Of a DNA stretch of 64,000 bases, positions 21,310 through 30,573 are shown piece by piece. Origin of the DNA: a virus; IMG/VR virus record IMGVR_UViG_3300008110_000040, positions 34,163-98,162 of that record. One strand, given 5' to 3'. Both the position numbers and the translations under genes were made by a program. Each line of letters begins with the position of its first letter. Position 1 is the stretch's first letter. The notes below the pieces were generated by a model. That model was not told where the DNA came from and searched no databases. It was given only the letters and a program-made list of their open reading frames with translations.

Positions 21310-21854
21310 TAAAACAAACCTATATAGAACCTCATTTAGCACATCTATATGTTAAAGTGCCAGATCATCTCTGGCACACTGCTACTCATTACACTAGAGT
21401 ACCTAGTGTTGATCCTGCTTTCCCATATAGTGAAGAAAAAGATAGGTTTGGATGGTTTGATATAGTGTATTTATTTGAACCTATAGTAGATCCATCAGGC
21501 GCTGTTAGAAAAGAAGAATGGATATATGTGTTGGTAAATAAATCTATGCCTGGTATGGTTAAGATAGGTATGACTACTAATACAGTGGAAGAAAGAGCAA
21601 AACAAATAAATACAGCTACTGGTGTTCCAACACCTTGGATTCCTGTTTATAAATTTAGATGTTATGGTTCTCGATACTTAGAAAAAGAAATACATGAATA
21701 CTTAACTCAATATAGAGTATCAGGAAATAGAGAGATGTTTGCTATTGATGCAGTAACAGCTCAAGAGACTATAGAAAAACTAGGTACATATTATTCAAAC
21801 GCTCTATATGTGGCTAGTGAAGTAGAAAAAGGAAATTTGGAAGGTCAAGACTAA
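21306..21854 (+). CDS. T5orf172 / GIY-YIG-superfamily protein
   Basis: 182 residues. The C-terminal half (about 75-155) shows the T5orf172 pattern, a GIY-YIG nuclease relative: WIYVLVNKSMPGMVKIGMT, then ERAKQIN and EKEIHEYL. The N-terminal 70 residues are unrecognised. DNA cleavage is possible but unproven. It lies between queC and queD. Confidence 0.75.
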   Translation: MIKQTYIEPHLAHLYVKVPDHLWHTATHYTRVPSVDPAFPYSEEKDRFGWFDIVYLFEPIVDPSGAVRKEEWIYVLVNKSMPGMVKIGMTTNTVEERAKQINTATGVPTPWIPVYKFRCYGSRYLEKEIHEYLTQYRVSGNREMFAIDAVTAQETIEKLGTYYSNALYVASEVEKGNLEGQD

Positions 21855-21867
21855 AATCTTATATTTA
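21836..21867 (+). promoter_or_regulatory. Promoter for the 21884 gene
   Basis: TTTG at 21836-21839 and TATATTTA at 21860-21867 are 20 bases apart. Confidence 0.6.
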
Positions 21868-21883
21868 AATAAATAAATAAGTT

Positions 21884-22096
21884 ATGAGTAAATTAAACAA
21901 AACAGCTAAACTAGCATTTTACAATGCTCGTAAGCAAGACGGTGACACTCAAAAGTTAGCCGCTAAAACAGGTTTTACTGCACGTTTTATTAACTACGTT
22001 TTACGTGGTGAGAGAAGCGTTAATGACGAATTAGCTAATGCTATGTATAGCATTTCTCGTTCTAGAAAAACCAACAGTCAAATGGCTAATGCCTAA
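21884..22096 (+). CDS. Small HTH-like DNA-binding protein
   Basis: 70 residues, very basic. Residues about 25-50 (TQKLAAKTGFTARFINYVLRGERS) fit a helix-turn-helix of the Cro/XRE type. It has its own promoter and terminator, so it may be a regulator expressed on its own. Confidence 0.65.
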   Translation: MSKLNKTAKLAFYNARKQDGDTQKLAAKTGFTARFINYVLRGERSVNDELANAMYSISRSRKTNSQMANA

Positions 22097-22106
22097 GCAT
22101 TAGTAC

Positions 22107-22139
22107 ACACCTCCTTCACTCTGAGGGAGGTGTTTTTTT
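22107..22139 (+). terminator. Rho-independent terminator
   Basis: ACACCTCC and GGAGGTGT enclose an 11-base loop and are followed by seven T. Confidence 0.85.
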
Positions 22140-22157
22140 ATTAAAATAATTAAATAT

Positions 22158-22619
22158 ATGAATAAATTTCAATCAACAAAAATATTCGACGGATTCAGTT
22201 GTGTATTCCGTCAATGGAGAGCAGAAGGTACTCATTGTAGATTCTTACATGGTTATGGAGTATCATTTAAAGTATGGTTTGAAGGAGAATTAGATGAGAA
22301 AAACTGGGTATGGGATTTTGGAGGTATGAAACGTGCTAAAGGAACTATTGATGGTATGAATCCTAAAGCATGGATGGATTATATGTTTGACCATACAACT
22401 ATTATAGCCGAAGACGATCCTTATTTAGAAAGTTTTAAATTAATGGAGGAAAATGAGCTTATTCAACTTCGCATCATTCCAGCAGTAGGAGCAGAGCAGT
22501 TCGCAAAATATATCTATGAAAAACTAAATACATTCGTTCAAGAAGAAACTCAAGGACGAGTACAAGTAAAACGAGTTGAATTTATGGAACATAATAAAAA
22601 TACAGCTATATATGAGTAA
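22158..22619 (+). CDS. queD: QueD-like 6-carboxytetrahydropterin synthase with altered zinc ligands
   Basis: 153 residues of the QueD/PTPS fold. Recognisable parts are CRFLHGYG near 27-34, VWDFGG near 51-56, FDHTTI near 76-81, and FMEH near the C-terminus. QueD makes CPH4 from dihydroneopterin triphosphate. The zinc ligand expected in FSAAH is FSCVF, and the second His of LHGH is Tyr, so only one of three canonical histidines is clear. The gene is followed by a lipoprotein and queE. Confidence 0.82.
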   Translation: MNKFQSTKIFDGFSCVFRQWRAEGTHCRFLHGYGVSFKVWFEGELDEKNWVWDFGGMKRAKGTIDGMNPKAWMDYMFDHTTIIAEDDPYLESFKLMEENELIQLRIIPAVGAEQFAKYIYEKLNTFVQEETQGRVQVKRVEFMEHNKNTAIYE

Positions 22620-22851
22620 AATATTAATAACATTAGTACTTGGATCATTATTAGTAAGTTGTGCTGATCAAACTAATCGTCAAAGACATTTAGAAAAAAC
22701 ATATCCTAAATGTAAAGTAGAACCAGCAACAGGATTAATCCAACATAGTGGATATGATTTTATTGTAATAGATAGTACAAACCAAATTATAGCGGTAGAT
22801 TTTTATCCATTTTCAGAAAGTAAAATTAATCACTTAAGAAATATAAGATAA
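22612..22851 (+). CDS. Small lipoprotein
   Basis: 79 residues from the ATG at 22612, chosen because it starts a typical lipoprotein signal (ILITLVLGSLLVSC, lipobox LVSC). An upstream in-frame ATG would add 12 residues encoded inside queD. The mature part is about 60 residues with no recognised domain. It overlaps the end of queD. Confidence 0.75.
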   Translation: MSKILITLVLGSLLVSCADQTNRQRHLEKTYPKCKVEPATGLIQHSGYDFIVIDSTNQIIAVDFYPFSESKINHLRNIR

Positions 22852-22852
22852 T

Positions 22853-23713
22853 ATGAGCAAAATATCAACAGATAAATTATTAATAAGCTCAGATTTCTAT
22901 TCAGTACAAGGAGAAGGTATCTCATCAGGAGTACCTTCATACTTTGTACGTTTAGGAGTTTGTAACTTAACTTGCGGTATGTCTCGTAAGTTTGCTAATC
23001 AATTAGCTAAAGATAAGACATTAGAAGATGGTGAAATCTTTGAAGGTGATTTACATAAGGAAGGTAAAGCAACTTGGACTTGTGATAGTACATCTCAATG
23101 GTTATGGAGAGGAGTTGATCAAGACTTCCAATACCTAATTGACCAATGGAAAGAACAAGGTATCTATGATGATATCAAGAATGGTACTATCCATATTATT
23201 TGGACTGGTGGAGAACCTACAATTAAAGGACATCAGGAAGCTATTAGCAATTTTCGAAATTATTGGTTTCAATGGGAAATGAAACAACTAACTGAGAATG
23301 GTTATGTTTCTGATTTTACACCATACGATGAAATAGAAACCAACGGTACAGTGGTAATTGAAGATAAATTATGGACATTTCTAGACCAAATCAACTGCTC
23401 ACCAAAGCTATCTAACTCAGGCATGACTGAGAAGCAACGCATTGTTCCTGCTGCTATTAAACGCATAATGGAACATAAAAACTATCAGTTTAAGTTCGTT
23501 ATTTCAACTGAAGATGATGTTAAGGAAATATTCCGTGACTTCATTGAGCCATTTAACATTCCACTAAAGAATGTGGTTTGTATGCCAGGTTTAGATGATG
23601 TTGCTAATTTTGAAGAACGTACTCAGTTTGTATTAGAGATGGCTAAGAAATATAAGTTTAGAGGTTTAACCCGCTTACATATAGCGGCTTGGAATAAAAC
23701 ATTAAATGTATAA
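22853..23713 (+). CDS. queE: QueE-like 7-carboxy-7-deazaguanine synthase (radical SAM)
   Basis: 286 residues. FYSVQGEG near 15-22 and FVRLGVCNLTC near 31-41 are hallmarks of QueE. The cluster cysteines appear as C37, C41 and C77, with an insertion between the second and third compared with the usual close spacing. WTGGEPT near 118-124 is the SAM-binding GGE motif. QueE contracts the CPH4 ring to give CDG. Overlaps the next lipoprotein gene by 8 bases. Confidence 0.9.
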   Translation: MSKISTDKLLISSDFYSVQGEGISSGVPSYFVRLGVCNLTCGMSRKFANQLAKDKTLEDGEIFEGDLHKEGKATWTCDSTSQWLWRGVDQDFQYLIDQWKEQGIYDDIKNGTIHIIWTGGEPTIKGHQEAISNFRNYWFQWEMKQLTENGYVSDFTPYDEIETNGTVVIEDKLWTFLDQINCSPKLSNSGMTEKQRIVPAAIKRIMEHKNYQFKFVISTEDDVKEIFRDFIEPFNIPLKNVVCMPGLDDVANFEERTQFVLEMAKKYKFRGLTRLHIAAWNKTLNV

Positions 23714-24044
23714 AATATTAATAGTATTAGCAGTACTACTAGGTAGTTGCTGCCAACCAAATCAAAAACGTTTACCTACTAAAGTAGAATACTTACGTAT
23801 TGGATTTGAAAATGGTAAAGAATCTTATCTGCAAATACAAGGCACAGGTCTATATGAAATAAGATATGGCGATGAATTACATATGCAGGTGGTTGAAAAC
23901 CCAGCACAAGCTTGTGCGGGAAAAGGATCTGATATGATTGCATCAGACGTTAACTTCTTCTCAGTAGTTTCAGAACACGAGTATAACATTAAACATTTAG
24001 GAGTAGAAGCAACACCAGTAACACCAACACCAGAATATCAATAA
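23706..24044 (+). CDS. Small lipoprotein
   Basis: 112 residues with a signal peptide and lipobox (VLLGSC at about 10-15). The mature region is polar and ends in a Thr/Pro-rich tail. No family is recognised. It is coupled to queE by overlap. Lipoproteins within phage operons can act in superinfection exclusion or lysis, but nothing specific supports either here. Confidence 0.72.
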   Translation: MYKILIVLAVLLGSCCQPNQKRLPTKVEYLRIGFENGKESYLQIQGTGLYEIRYGDELHMQVVENPAQACAGKGSDMIASDVNFFSVVSEHEYNIKHLGVEATPVTPTPEYQ

Positions 24045-24045
24045 T

Positions 24046-24501
24046 ATGCAAGAACTAAATAATTATTTAAATGTATTTCAAATCATCATTAGTGATTTGA
24101 CAGAGTTATCACCATCAACAAAAAATGTTAGATTAGGTGGATCTTTAATCCTTAAATTACACGGATTAAAATTTTCAAGATCAATTGGGGATTTAGATGT
24201 TATTATTACTAATCCAACTGAAAAACAAAAGGATTATTTAAGAGCGTTAAAGTTCTTTAACTACGAAGATGACGGGTATGATAATCAAACTAACTACAAA
24301 TTTAAAAAGAATGGATTTGTATTAAATATATTGATAGTAGATCCTTATACGTTACCTGTTACACCAATGTTTTATTGTTATGAAAATAAATACTATGGTG
24401 TGGTATCTGTAGATGAAATTATTGATGCTAAAAAACGATACAAACGTACTAAAGATATCAGTGATTTCTTATTATTAAAGAACGAAAATTTTAATATATA
24501 A
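24046..24501 (+). CDS. Nucleotidyltransferase-fold protein
   Basis: 151 residues. VRLGGSLILKLHGL followed by SIGDLDVII near 29-57 matches the GS...D.D pattern of the polymerase-beta nucleotidyltransferase fold, similar to AbiEii/MNT-type proteins. No partner antitoxin is evident. It overlaps the HPRT gene by one base. Confidence 0.65.
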   Translation: MQELNNYLNVFQIIISDLTELSPSTKNVRLGGSLILKLHGLKFSRSIGDLDVIITNPTEKQKDYLRALKFFNYEDDGYDNQTNYKFKKNGFVLNILIVDPYTLPVTPMFYCYENKYYGVVSVDEIIDAKKRYKRTKDISDFLLLKNENFNI

Positions 24502-25016
24502 TGAAAATACTATTTAACCAAAGTCATCTCCAAACAGCTGTATCTCATATAGGAGATCAGATCCATAATAAACATTATAATGATCCTAATCCTCCTGTAA
24601 TGATATGTGTGTTAAATGGAGCATTTATGTTTTTTACGGATTTAGTAAAACAAATAGATATCGATTGTGAAATCGATTTTATTCAAGCTAGATCATATCA
24701 AGGACAGGAACAATTTGATGTTAAAATAATTAAAGATATCACTACGGATATTACAGGTAAAAATGTTTATATAGTAGATGATATATTAGACTCAGGAAAT
24801 ACATTAACTAAAATAATAGAATATTTAGGTACACATCATAAACCTCGTTCTATTACTCCTGTAGTGTTATTTAAAAAACACACTAATAATTGGCCTGTTA
24901 TGTATGGAATAGAATTGACAGATGAAGCATGGTTATGTGGTTATGGTTTAGATGGAGAGAATGGTCTTTACAGAAATCGTTCTGTAATATTTGGAAAATC
25001 AGAAGAAATAGATTAA
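24501..25016 (+). CDS. hpt: Hypoxanthine/guanine phosphoribosyltransferase
   Basis: 171 residues. The PRPP-binding motif VYIVDDILDSGNTL is near 89-102 and the flexible-loop SYQG near 70-73. It makes IMP or GMP from free purine bases and PRPP. Next to the deazaguanine genes it may recycle guanine released by DpdA base exchange, an attractive but untested idea. Confidence 0.88.
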   Translation: MKILFNQSHLQTAVSHIGDQIHNKHYNDPNPPVMICVLNGAFMFFTDLVKQIDIDCEIDFIQARSYQGQEQFDVKIIKDITTDITGKNVYIVDDILDSGNTLTKIIEYLGTHHKPRSITPVVLFKKHTNNWPVMYGIELTDEAWLCGYGLDGENGLYRNRSVIFGKSEEID

Positions 25017-25025
25017 ATTTAAAGT

Positions 25026-25754
25026 ATGGCAGATACAAGAAAAACAGTTGTTGACATTGAAAAACTAGAAACAGCAGGCGCTGGTTTTGCTAATGGTATT
25101 TCAACGCAATTAGATGCTTTGATTAAAGCAGGAGAACATCGCTCTCTAAACAGTGATGAAAAAAGTATTATTATTGATCAAGCAACAGAAGCTTATGGTA
25201 AGTTTTTAGATGCATTAGGTGTTAATTGGAAAAATGATCCAAACAGTATGGATACTCCAAGACGTGTAGCTAAAGCATATGTTAATGATTTATGGAAAGG
25301 TAGATATGAATTACCATCTGAAATCACAGCATTCCCAAGTGATGGTTACAAAGGTATTATCTTAGAAAGAGATATTCCGATTGTTAGTATGTGTTCACAT
25401 CATCATCAAGCAATTTTAGGTAAAGTACATATTGCGTATGTTTCAGGTGCTGAAGGTAAAGTAATTGGTTTATCTAAATTAAATCGTATTGCTGAACATT
25501 TTGCTCGTAGAGGTGCTATCCAAGAACAATTAACAGTAGCTATTCATAATGCAGTAGATTATATCTGTGAAGGTAATCAAGGTGTTATGGTTGTAGTACA
25601 TTCATTCCACAACTGTGTAAGTTGTCGTGGAGTTAAACATTTTGGTGCTTCAATGGTAACAAGTGAAGTAAGTGGTGTATTTGCAGACCATACTAAAACG
25701 GCTAAAGAAGAAGTAATGGATATGATTAAATTAAATATGGAGGGTTATAGATAA
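25026..25754 (+). CDS. folE: GTP cyclohydrolase I
   Basis: 242 residues. The zinc and catalytic motifs are SMCSHHHQ (Cys near 121, His near 123-125) and NCVSCRGV near 193-200, with TPRRVA near 77-82. FolE converts GTP to dihydroneopterin triphosphate, the entry step of the 7-deazaguanine pathway. The N-terminal 60 residues are an extra helical segment. Confidence 0.92.
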   Translation: MADTRKTVVDIEKLETAGAGFANGISTQLDALIKAGEHRSLNSDEKSIIIDQATEAYGKFLDALGVNWKNDPNSMDTPRRVAKAYVNDLWKGRYELPSEITAFPSDGYKGIILERDIPIVSMCSHHHQAILGKVHIAYVSGAEGKVIGLSKLNRIAEHFARRGAIQEQLTVAIHNAVDYICEGNQGVMVVVHSFHNCVSCRGVKHFGASMVTSEVSGVFADHTKTAKEEVMDMIKLNMEGYR

Positions 25755-25755
25755 T

Positions 25756-26256
25756 ATGTTAAATGCAGAACAAATAATAGAACAAAACTTACTAAAGCTA
25801 CAGTATACTCATGGTAAACCAGCACAAGTAGGGTACGATTTATCAATTCAATCCGTACAAAAAGTAGTATCTGGTGTAAAAATGGGATATGTTTTAAAAG
25901 ATAAAACTATATTAGCTCACTACGAACCTTTATATCCCACTAAAGTAGATGAATATACTGGTTGGATATTATATCCGGGTGTATATGATATTACTTTTCA
26001 TGAAGGATGCAAAATTCCAGCAGATCGTACGGCTTTTATTAAACAGCGTTCATCCTTATATCGTAATGGTGCAATAATCAATAGCCCTGTATTTGATCCC
26101 GGTTTTGAAACAGAACATATGGGTACATTTATGTATGTATACGAAACCATATTTATTGAACAAGACGCTCGCGTAGCTCAGATATATTTCCATGAGTCTA
26201 CATCAACTGACAATCTTTACAACGGTCAGTGGCAAAACGACAAACAGAGACAATAA
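25756..26256 (+). CDS. dUTPase / dCTP deaminase-family protein
   Basis: 166 residues of the trimeric dUTPase/DCD fold. RSSLYRNG near 97-104 and SPVFDPGFETEHMG near 112-125 match the substrate-binding motifs. It should hydrolyse dUTP or deaminate dCTP, keeping uracil out of DNA and feeding thymidylate synthase. Which activity applies cannot be decided by eye. Confidence 0.8.
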   Translation: MLNAEQIIEQNLLKLQYTHGKPAQVGYDLSIQSVQKVVSGVKMGYVLKDKTILAHYEPLYPTKVDEYTGWILYPGVYDITFHEGCKIPADRTAFIKQRSSLYRNGAIINSPVFDPGFETEHMGTFMYVYETIFIEQDARVAQIYFHESTSTDNLYNGQWQNDKQRQ

Positions 26257-26275
26257 TAGCCTGTTAACCATTGAT

Positions 26276-26301
26276 AGCCCCTCAATCGAGGGGCTTTCTT
26301 A
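26276..26301 (+). terminator. Rho-independent terminator
   Basis: AGCCCCTC-AATC-GAGGGGCT is followed by a short T-rich tract. Confidence 0.8.
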
Positions 26302-26334
26302 GTTTACATATTTATATGTAAATAATCATAAATA

Positions 26335-27894
26335 ATGACATACCCTATAACACGACAATTTGGCCCGAATGCAAAAGGCTCAGAGCTAACCTTTGCAGAT
26401 ATGGATAATAATTTATTATATCTAGATGCAAAAGTAACAGGATCTAACAATTATATTGCATTATTCAATGGATCTTCAGCTGTAACTTCAAGTATTATAT
26501 ATCAACTTAATAATAATATTGGTATAGGTACCACTAATCCATTATCTAAATTTGTGGTATCTAATAATAATTCTCAAAGTATAGAATTTGATTATTCTGT
26601 TGATTTAGGAGGTAATTATATAGAAAGTTTTAATAGAACAACTAATGTTCCTGTAGATTTGATATATTATTTAGGAACAGGTAATGCTAGTTACAAATGG
26701 TATACTAACGGTTCTCAAAAAATGTCATTAAATAATAATGGTTCTTTGAATATAACAGGTTCTATTACTTCAAGTAATGGTCTTTTAGTAAATAACGGAG
26801 GAATAACGGTAGGAGGTCAATCTAATTTTGATGGAGGAATAGATTTATTTGAAAGCGTACTTAATTTAAGCGGTGAGGGAGGTCTCATTAATATAAATAA
26901 CGGAGAATTAAGAGTAACAGGTAGTACTAATATAACAGGTTCTTTAAACATTAATGGAAGTTCTATTATAACAGGTTCTTTAAATGTAAGTGGAAGTACT
27001 ATAGTTGTAACGGGTTCATTAAGAATATTTTCACCTGTATCAACACATGAAATTAGAGGAAATAACAGTATTAATTTAATATCAACAGGTGGAGCTATAA
27101 ATCTTACAGCAACTTCTGGAGTAAATATTAACGGAAATTTAAATGGAGGTATTATATATAGTAATGATAAAGTAAGAATTGGGAGCTCAGCAACTCCAAG
27201 TAGACAACTAGAAATAACAAATAGCGGATCATTAAGTCCTACTATTAGATTTAATAATATAATAACCGGAACTATATATGATATATCTAATACAGGTAAT
27301 TTATTTATAAATAGAGGAGGTAGCAACAGTGGGTTAGTTATAGCATCCGGCTCGGGAGCAGGAGGAGTAGTATTTACAACATCGTCTATAACACTACAAT
27401 CAGGAGGGGAAGAAACATACACTACAACTAATTTTGGAGCAGGGGTATATACTATAACATTAAATTGGAATGGAGGAGATGATATAACTATATATGATGG
27501 AAGTACTACAGGAAGTATAATATGGAATCAAGGATATGCCACCCCTCCAGTAACTTCTTCTACTGTTGTTACTATAAGTACAGGATTTCTTACTTTTAAA
27601 ACAGATGGATTTACTCAAAGTGATGTAGATTTAAATCTAATAACAGTTAGTTCACTTGCATCTAATATTAGAGTAGGTATAAACAAAGCGTCAGGTAGTG
27701 CAATTAATGCTACTGGGTTAGATATAAGTGGTAGTTTATTGGTATCAGGAAGTACTACTATAACTGATGTTCTTACTTTACCTCCTGTAAATCCTTTACC
27801 ATCAGGTAGACCTACTGGTTCATTAGCTGTATCAGGAAGTGGAGCAAATTGTAAAATTTATTTTTTTAATGGAAGTTGGAATGCATTATTTTAA
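26335..27894 (+). CDS. Second fibre-like structural protein
   Basis: 519 residues rich in Ser, Gly, Thr and Asn. The first 45 residues include GSELTFADMDNNLLYLDAK, the same pattern as the N-terminus of the 8142 gene, so both may attach to the same virion part. NITGSLNI/TGSL repeats fill the middle. The C-terminus differs from the 8142 protein. It is likely a tail fibre or appendage protein. Confidence 0.7.
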   Translation: MTYPITRQFGPNAKGSELTFADMDNNLLYLDAKVTGSNNYIALFNGSSAVTSSIIYQLNNNIGIGTTNPLSKFVVSNNNSQSIEFDYSVDLGGNYIESFNRTTNVPVDLIYYLGTGNASYKWYTNGSQKMSLNNNGSLNITGSITSSNGLLVNNGGITVGGQSNFDGGIDLFESVLNLSGEGGLININNGELRVTGSTNITGSLNINGSSIITGSLNVSGSTIVVTGSLRIFSPVSTHEIRGNNSINLISTGGAINLTATSGVNINGNLNGGIIYSNDKVRIGSSATPSRQLEITNSGSLSPTIRFNNIITGTIYDISNTGNLFINRGGSNSGLVIASGSGAGGVVFTTSSITLQSGGEETYTTTNFGAGVYTITLNWNGGDDITIYDGSTTGSIIWNQGYATPPVTSSTVVTISTGFLTFKTDGFTQSDVDLNLITVSSLASNIRVGINKASGSAINATGLDISGSLLVSGSTTITDVLTLPPVNPLPSGRPTGSLAVSGSGANCKIYFFNGSWNALF

Positions 27895-27914
27895 CAATTA
27901 CTAAAATATTTTAG

Positions 27915-27951
27915 AGAGGTTTGGTTTTCCAAACCTCTTTTTTTATCTTTA
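27915..27951 (+). promoter_or_regulatory. Overlapping terminator and promoter before DNA polymerase
   Basis: AGAGGTTTGG-TTTT-CCAAACCTCT with a T-run forms a terminator. TTTG at 27920-27923 and TATCTTTA at 27944-27951, 20 bases apart, form the polymerase promoter. Confidence 0.7.
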
Positions 27952-27955
27952 CAAC

Positions 27956-30538
27956 ATGTATCAAGCAGCATATTACGACAGAACATCATATACTTATCAT
28001 TTAAGAGATGATGAAAGAGGATGGATTGATTTTAAATACACACCTGAATTATATAGAATAGATCCTACTGGGGAATTAGAAACACTAGATGGAAAACGAG
28101 CTATAGCAGTACAAAAATACGATTGGAAAGATAATTCACTCTACGAAAAGGATGTAGATAAATTAACTCGAGTGTTAATAGATCTATATAAAGATAGTGA
28201 TGATTCTCCTAAATGGCATAATGTTGTATATTTTGATATAGAGTGCGAAATTGGAGGAGCACTAACCACAGAATATATAAAAACGGCCCCTATGAAAATG
28301 ACGTCTGTATCGGTTTATGATCACACCACCAAACGTTATTACTGTTATATATTAGATGAAAAAAAACAACTAAAATTTACCGAAAACGAAAACAGAACCA
28401 TAATACCATTCAATACAGAAGCAGAAATGCTTCGTAAATTTCTTGATTTATGGGAAGAATTAGCTCCCACTATCATTACAGGATGGAATAGTGGATTCTT
28501 TGACGTTCCTTACATGTACTACAGAATATTAAATGTATTGGGTTATGATGAGGCTCAACGTTTATCTCCATTACGTAAATTAAATTTCACTGAGTGGGAT
28601 ACAGCTCAACCTATAGAATTAGGTGGTATAAATCATTTAGATTATATGTTGTTGTTTAAGAAATATATTGTTAAACAAGAACCATCATATAAATTAGGTG
28701 ATATAGGAGAAAAATACGTTAAGTTAGGTAAAGTTGAGTATGATGGCAATTTAGATAAATTATTTCAGGATGATATCAATAAATTTATTGAATATAACTT
28801 ACGAGATGTTGAAATTATTATTGAATTAGAGAAAAAACTTAAATTCATTGATTTAACAATAGCTATCTGTCATTTATGCCATGTACCTTATGAACAAATT
28901 TATTTATCTACAGTATTAAATGATGGAGCTATATTAACATATCTAAAACGACAAGATATAGTTTCTCCAAACAAACCAACCACTATAAATCCCTTACTAA
29001 AAGAAAGTACTAGTGATGAGTATGCAGGTGGTTATTTGAAAGACCCAGTTCCTGGTTTATATGAATGGGTTATTGATCTTGATTTTACTTCGCTATATCC
29101 ATCGATCATTCGTTCGCTCAATATAGGTATTGAAACGCTTATAGGTCGCATAGTAAACAACGATAAATACGATAATCAATGGACTTATGCTGAGTTAGTA
29201 GATATGGATCCTAATACTTTAGTTACCATTGAAAAACTTAGAGCTGATTTTACCTTAGCTCGTACGCAAGTACCTGTAGGTAAAATTGTTAAAATGATTG
29301 AAGATAATAAATGGGTAACAGCAGCCTCGGGAGCCATATTTAGAACAGATAAATCTTCAGTAGTATGTGAGGTATTAACAGATTGGTTTAATAAACGTAA
29401 ACATTACAAGAAATTAATGTCTCAAGCATATAAATCAGGTGATTCTAATTTAGGAGATCATTACCATCGATTACAACATGCTTATAAAATTAAATTAAAT
29501 GACGTTTACGGTTGTTATGCTATCAATGGTTGGCGCTATACAGATGGTCATAAAATAATTTCATCTGCTATTACATTAACAGGACAACGTGTAACGCAAG
29601 AATCTATTAAATTTGTTAATAGATGGATGAATAGTAAGTTAAATACTAAGAATAAAGATTATGTTGTAACATCAGATACAGACTCATTATTTATCCAAGT
29701 AAAAGACTTATTGGTAGATAAAGGTATTGATTTAACTAATAAAGAGGCATGTATTGCTGCTGTATTAGAAATAGCAACTGAAATACAAACAGCCGCTAAT
29801 ACTTTTATAGGTAATTTTGCTATGGAATCATTTAATATTCCTAAAGACAGAGAGCATTACTTTGAATTAAAACAAGAGGTAGTAATTGAAAGAAGTTATC
29901 ATTCAGGTAAACGAAGATATGCTATGTTAATTGTTAATAAGGAAGGTGTACCTGTAGAGGAGTTAGTAATGATGGGTTTAGATTTGATGAAATCAAATAT
30001 GCCTCCATTATATAAGAAATTTGGACAAAACCTACTATCAGAAATAATGTCAGGTAAACCTAAAAAAGAAATAGATGCTAGTATAATTAATTTTAAAACA
30101 TCATTAAATAAATTACCTTGGTCTGATATAGCTAAACCTACAGGAGTAAAACAAATAGGGGCCTATATTGCTAAACGACCATCACCAGGAGAGATATTTA
30201 GTGAATTAAAATTAAAATGTCCTATTAATACTAAAGCTGCTATATATTATAATGATATATTACGATTTAAGCGTTTAGACAAGCAGTATCCTTGCTTTAC
30301 TGAAGGTGATAAAATGAAATATGTAACTTTAAAACCTAATCCATTTGAGATAGATGTAATAGGATTTAATGGTAATGACCCTCAATTTATTACTGATTTT
30401 ATTGACAAATATGTTGACAGAGAAGACGCATTTAACTCAGTACTGTTAAATAAACTACAAGGTGTGTACGATGATATAGGGTGGGGTGATGATTTTCCTG
30501 TATTAGATCCTAAAATATCTCGCTTTTTTAAATTTTAG
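27956..30538 (+). CDS. DNA polymerase, family B (gp43-like)
   Basis: 860 residues. The 3'-5' exonuclease ExoI motif is YFDIECEIGG near 91-100. Polymerase motif A is DLDFTSLYPSI near 373-383, motif B KLNDVYGCY near 512-520 and motif C TSDTDSLF near 571-578. All catalytic aspartates are present. It is the replicative polymerase, followed by the sliding clamp gene. Confidence 0.96.
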   Translation: MYQAAYYDRTSYTYHLRDDERGWIDFKYTPELYRIDPTGELETLDGKRAIAVQKYDWKDNSLYEKDVDKLTRVLIDLYKDSDDSPKWHNVVYFDIECEIGGALTTEYIKTAPMKMTSVSVYDHTTKRYYCYILDEKKQLKFTENENRTIIPFNTEAEMLRKFLDLWEELAPTIITGWNSGFFDVPYMYYRILNVLGYDEAQRLSPLRKLNFTEWDTAQPIELGGINHLDYMLLFKKYIVKQEPSYKLGDIGEKYVKLGKVEYDGNLDKLFQDDINKFIEYNLRDVEIIIELEKKLKFIDLTIAICHLCHVPYEQIYLSTVLNDGAILTYLKRQDIVSPNKPTTINPLLKESTSDEYAGGYLKDPVPGLYEWVIDLDFTSLYPSIIRSLNIGIETLIGRIVNNDKYDNQWTYAELVDMDPNTLVTIEKLRADFTLARTQVPVGKIVKMIEDNKWVTAASGAIFRTDKSSVVCEVLTDWFNKRKHYKKLMSQAYKSGDSNLGDHYHRLQHAYKIKLNDVYGCYAINGWRYTDGHKIISSAITLTGQRVTQESIKFVNRWMNSKLNTKNKDYVVTSDTDSLFIQVKDLLVDKGIDLTNKEACIAAVLEIATEIQTAANTFIGNFAMESFNIPKDREHYFELKQEVVIERSYHSGKRRYAMLIVNKEGVPVEELVMMGLDLMKSNMPPLYKKFGQNLLSEIMSGKPKKEIDASIINFKTSLNKLPWSDIAKPTGVKQIGAYIAKRPSPGEIFSELKLKCPINTKAAIYYNDILRFKRLDKQYPCFTEGDKMKYVTLKPNPFEIDVIGFNGNDPQFITDFIDKYVDREDAFNSVLLNKLQGVYDDIGWGDDFPVLDPKISRFFKF

Positions 30539-30569
30539 TTGGATAGTCAAAATAAAAATTATATATTTA
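30539..30569 (+). promoter_or_regulatory. Promoter for the sliding clamp gene
   Basis: TTG at 30539-30541 and TATATTTA at 30562-30569 are 20 bases apart, 4 bases before the ATG. Confidence 0.6.
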
Positions 30570-30573
30570 AGTT

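Noticed and set aside
26817-27422. 201-residue minus-strand ORF inside the second fibre gene
   Set aside because: Shadow of the low-complexity plus-strand gene, with a hydrophobic composition expected from reversed Ser/Asn/Gly codons.
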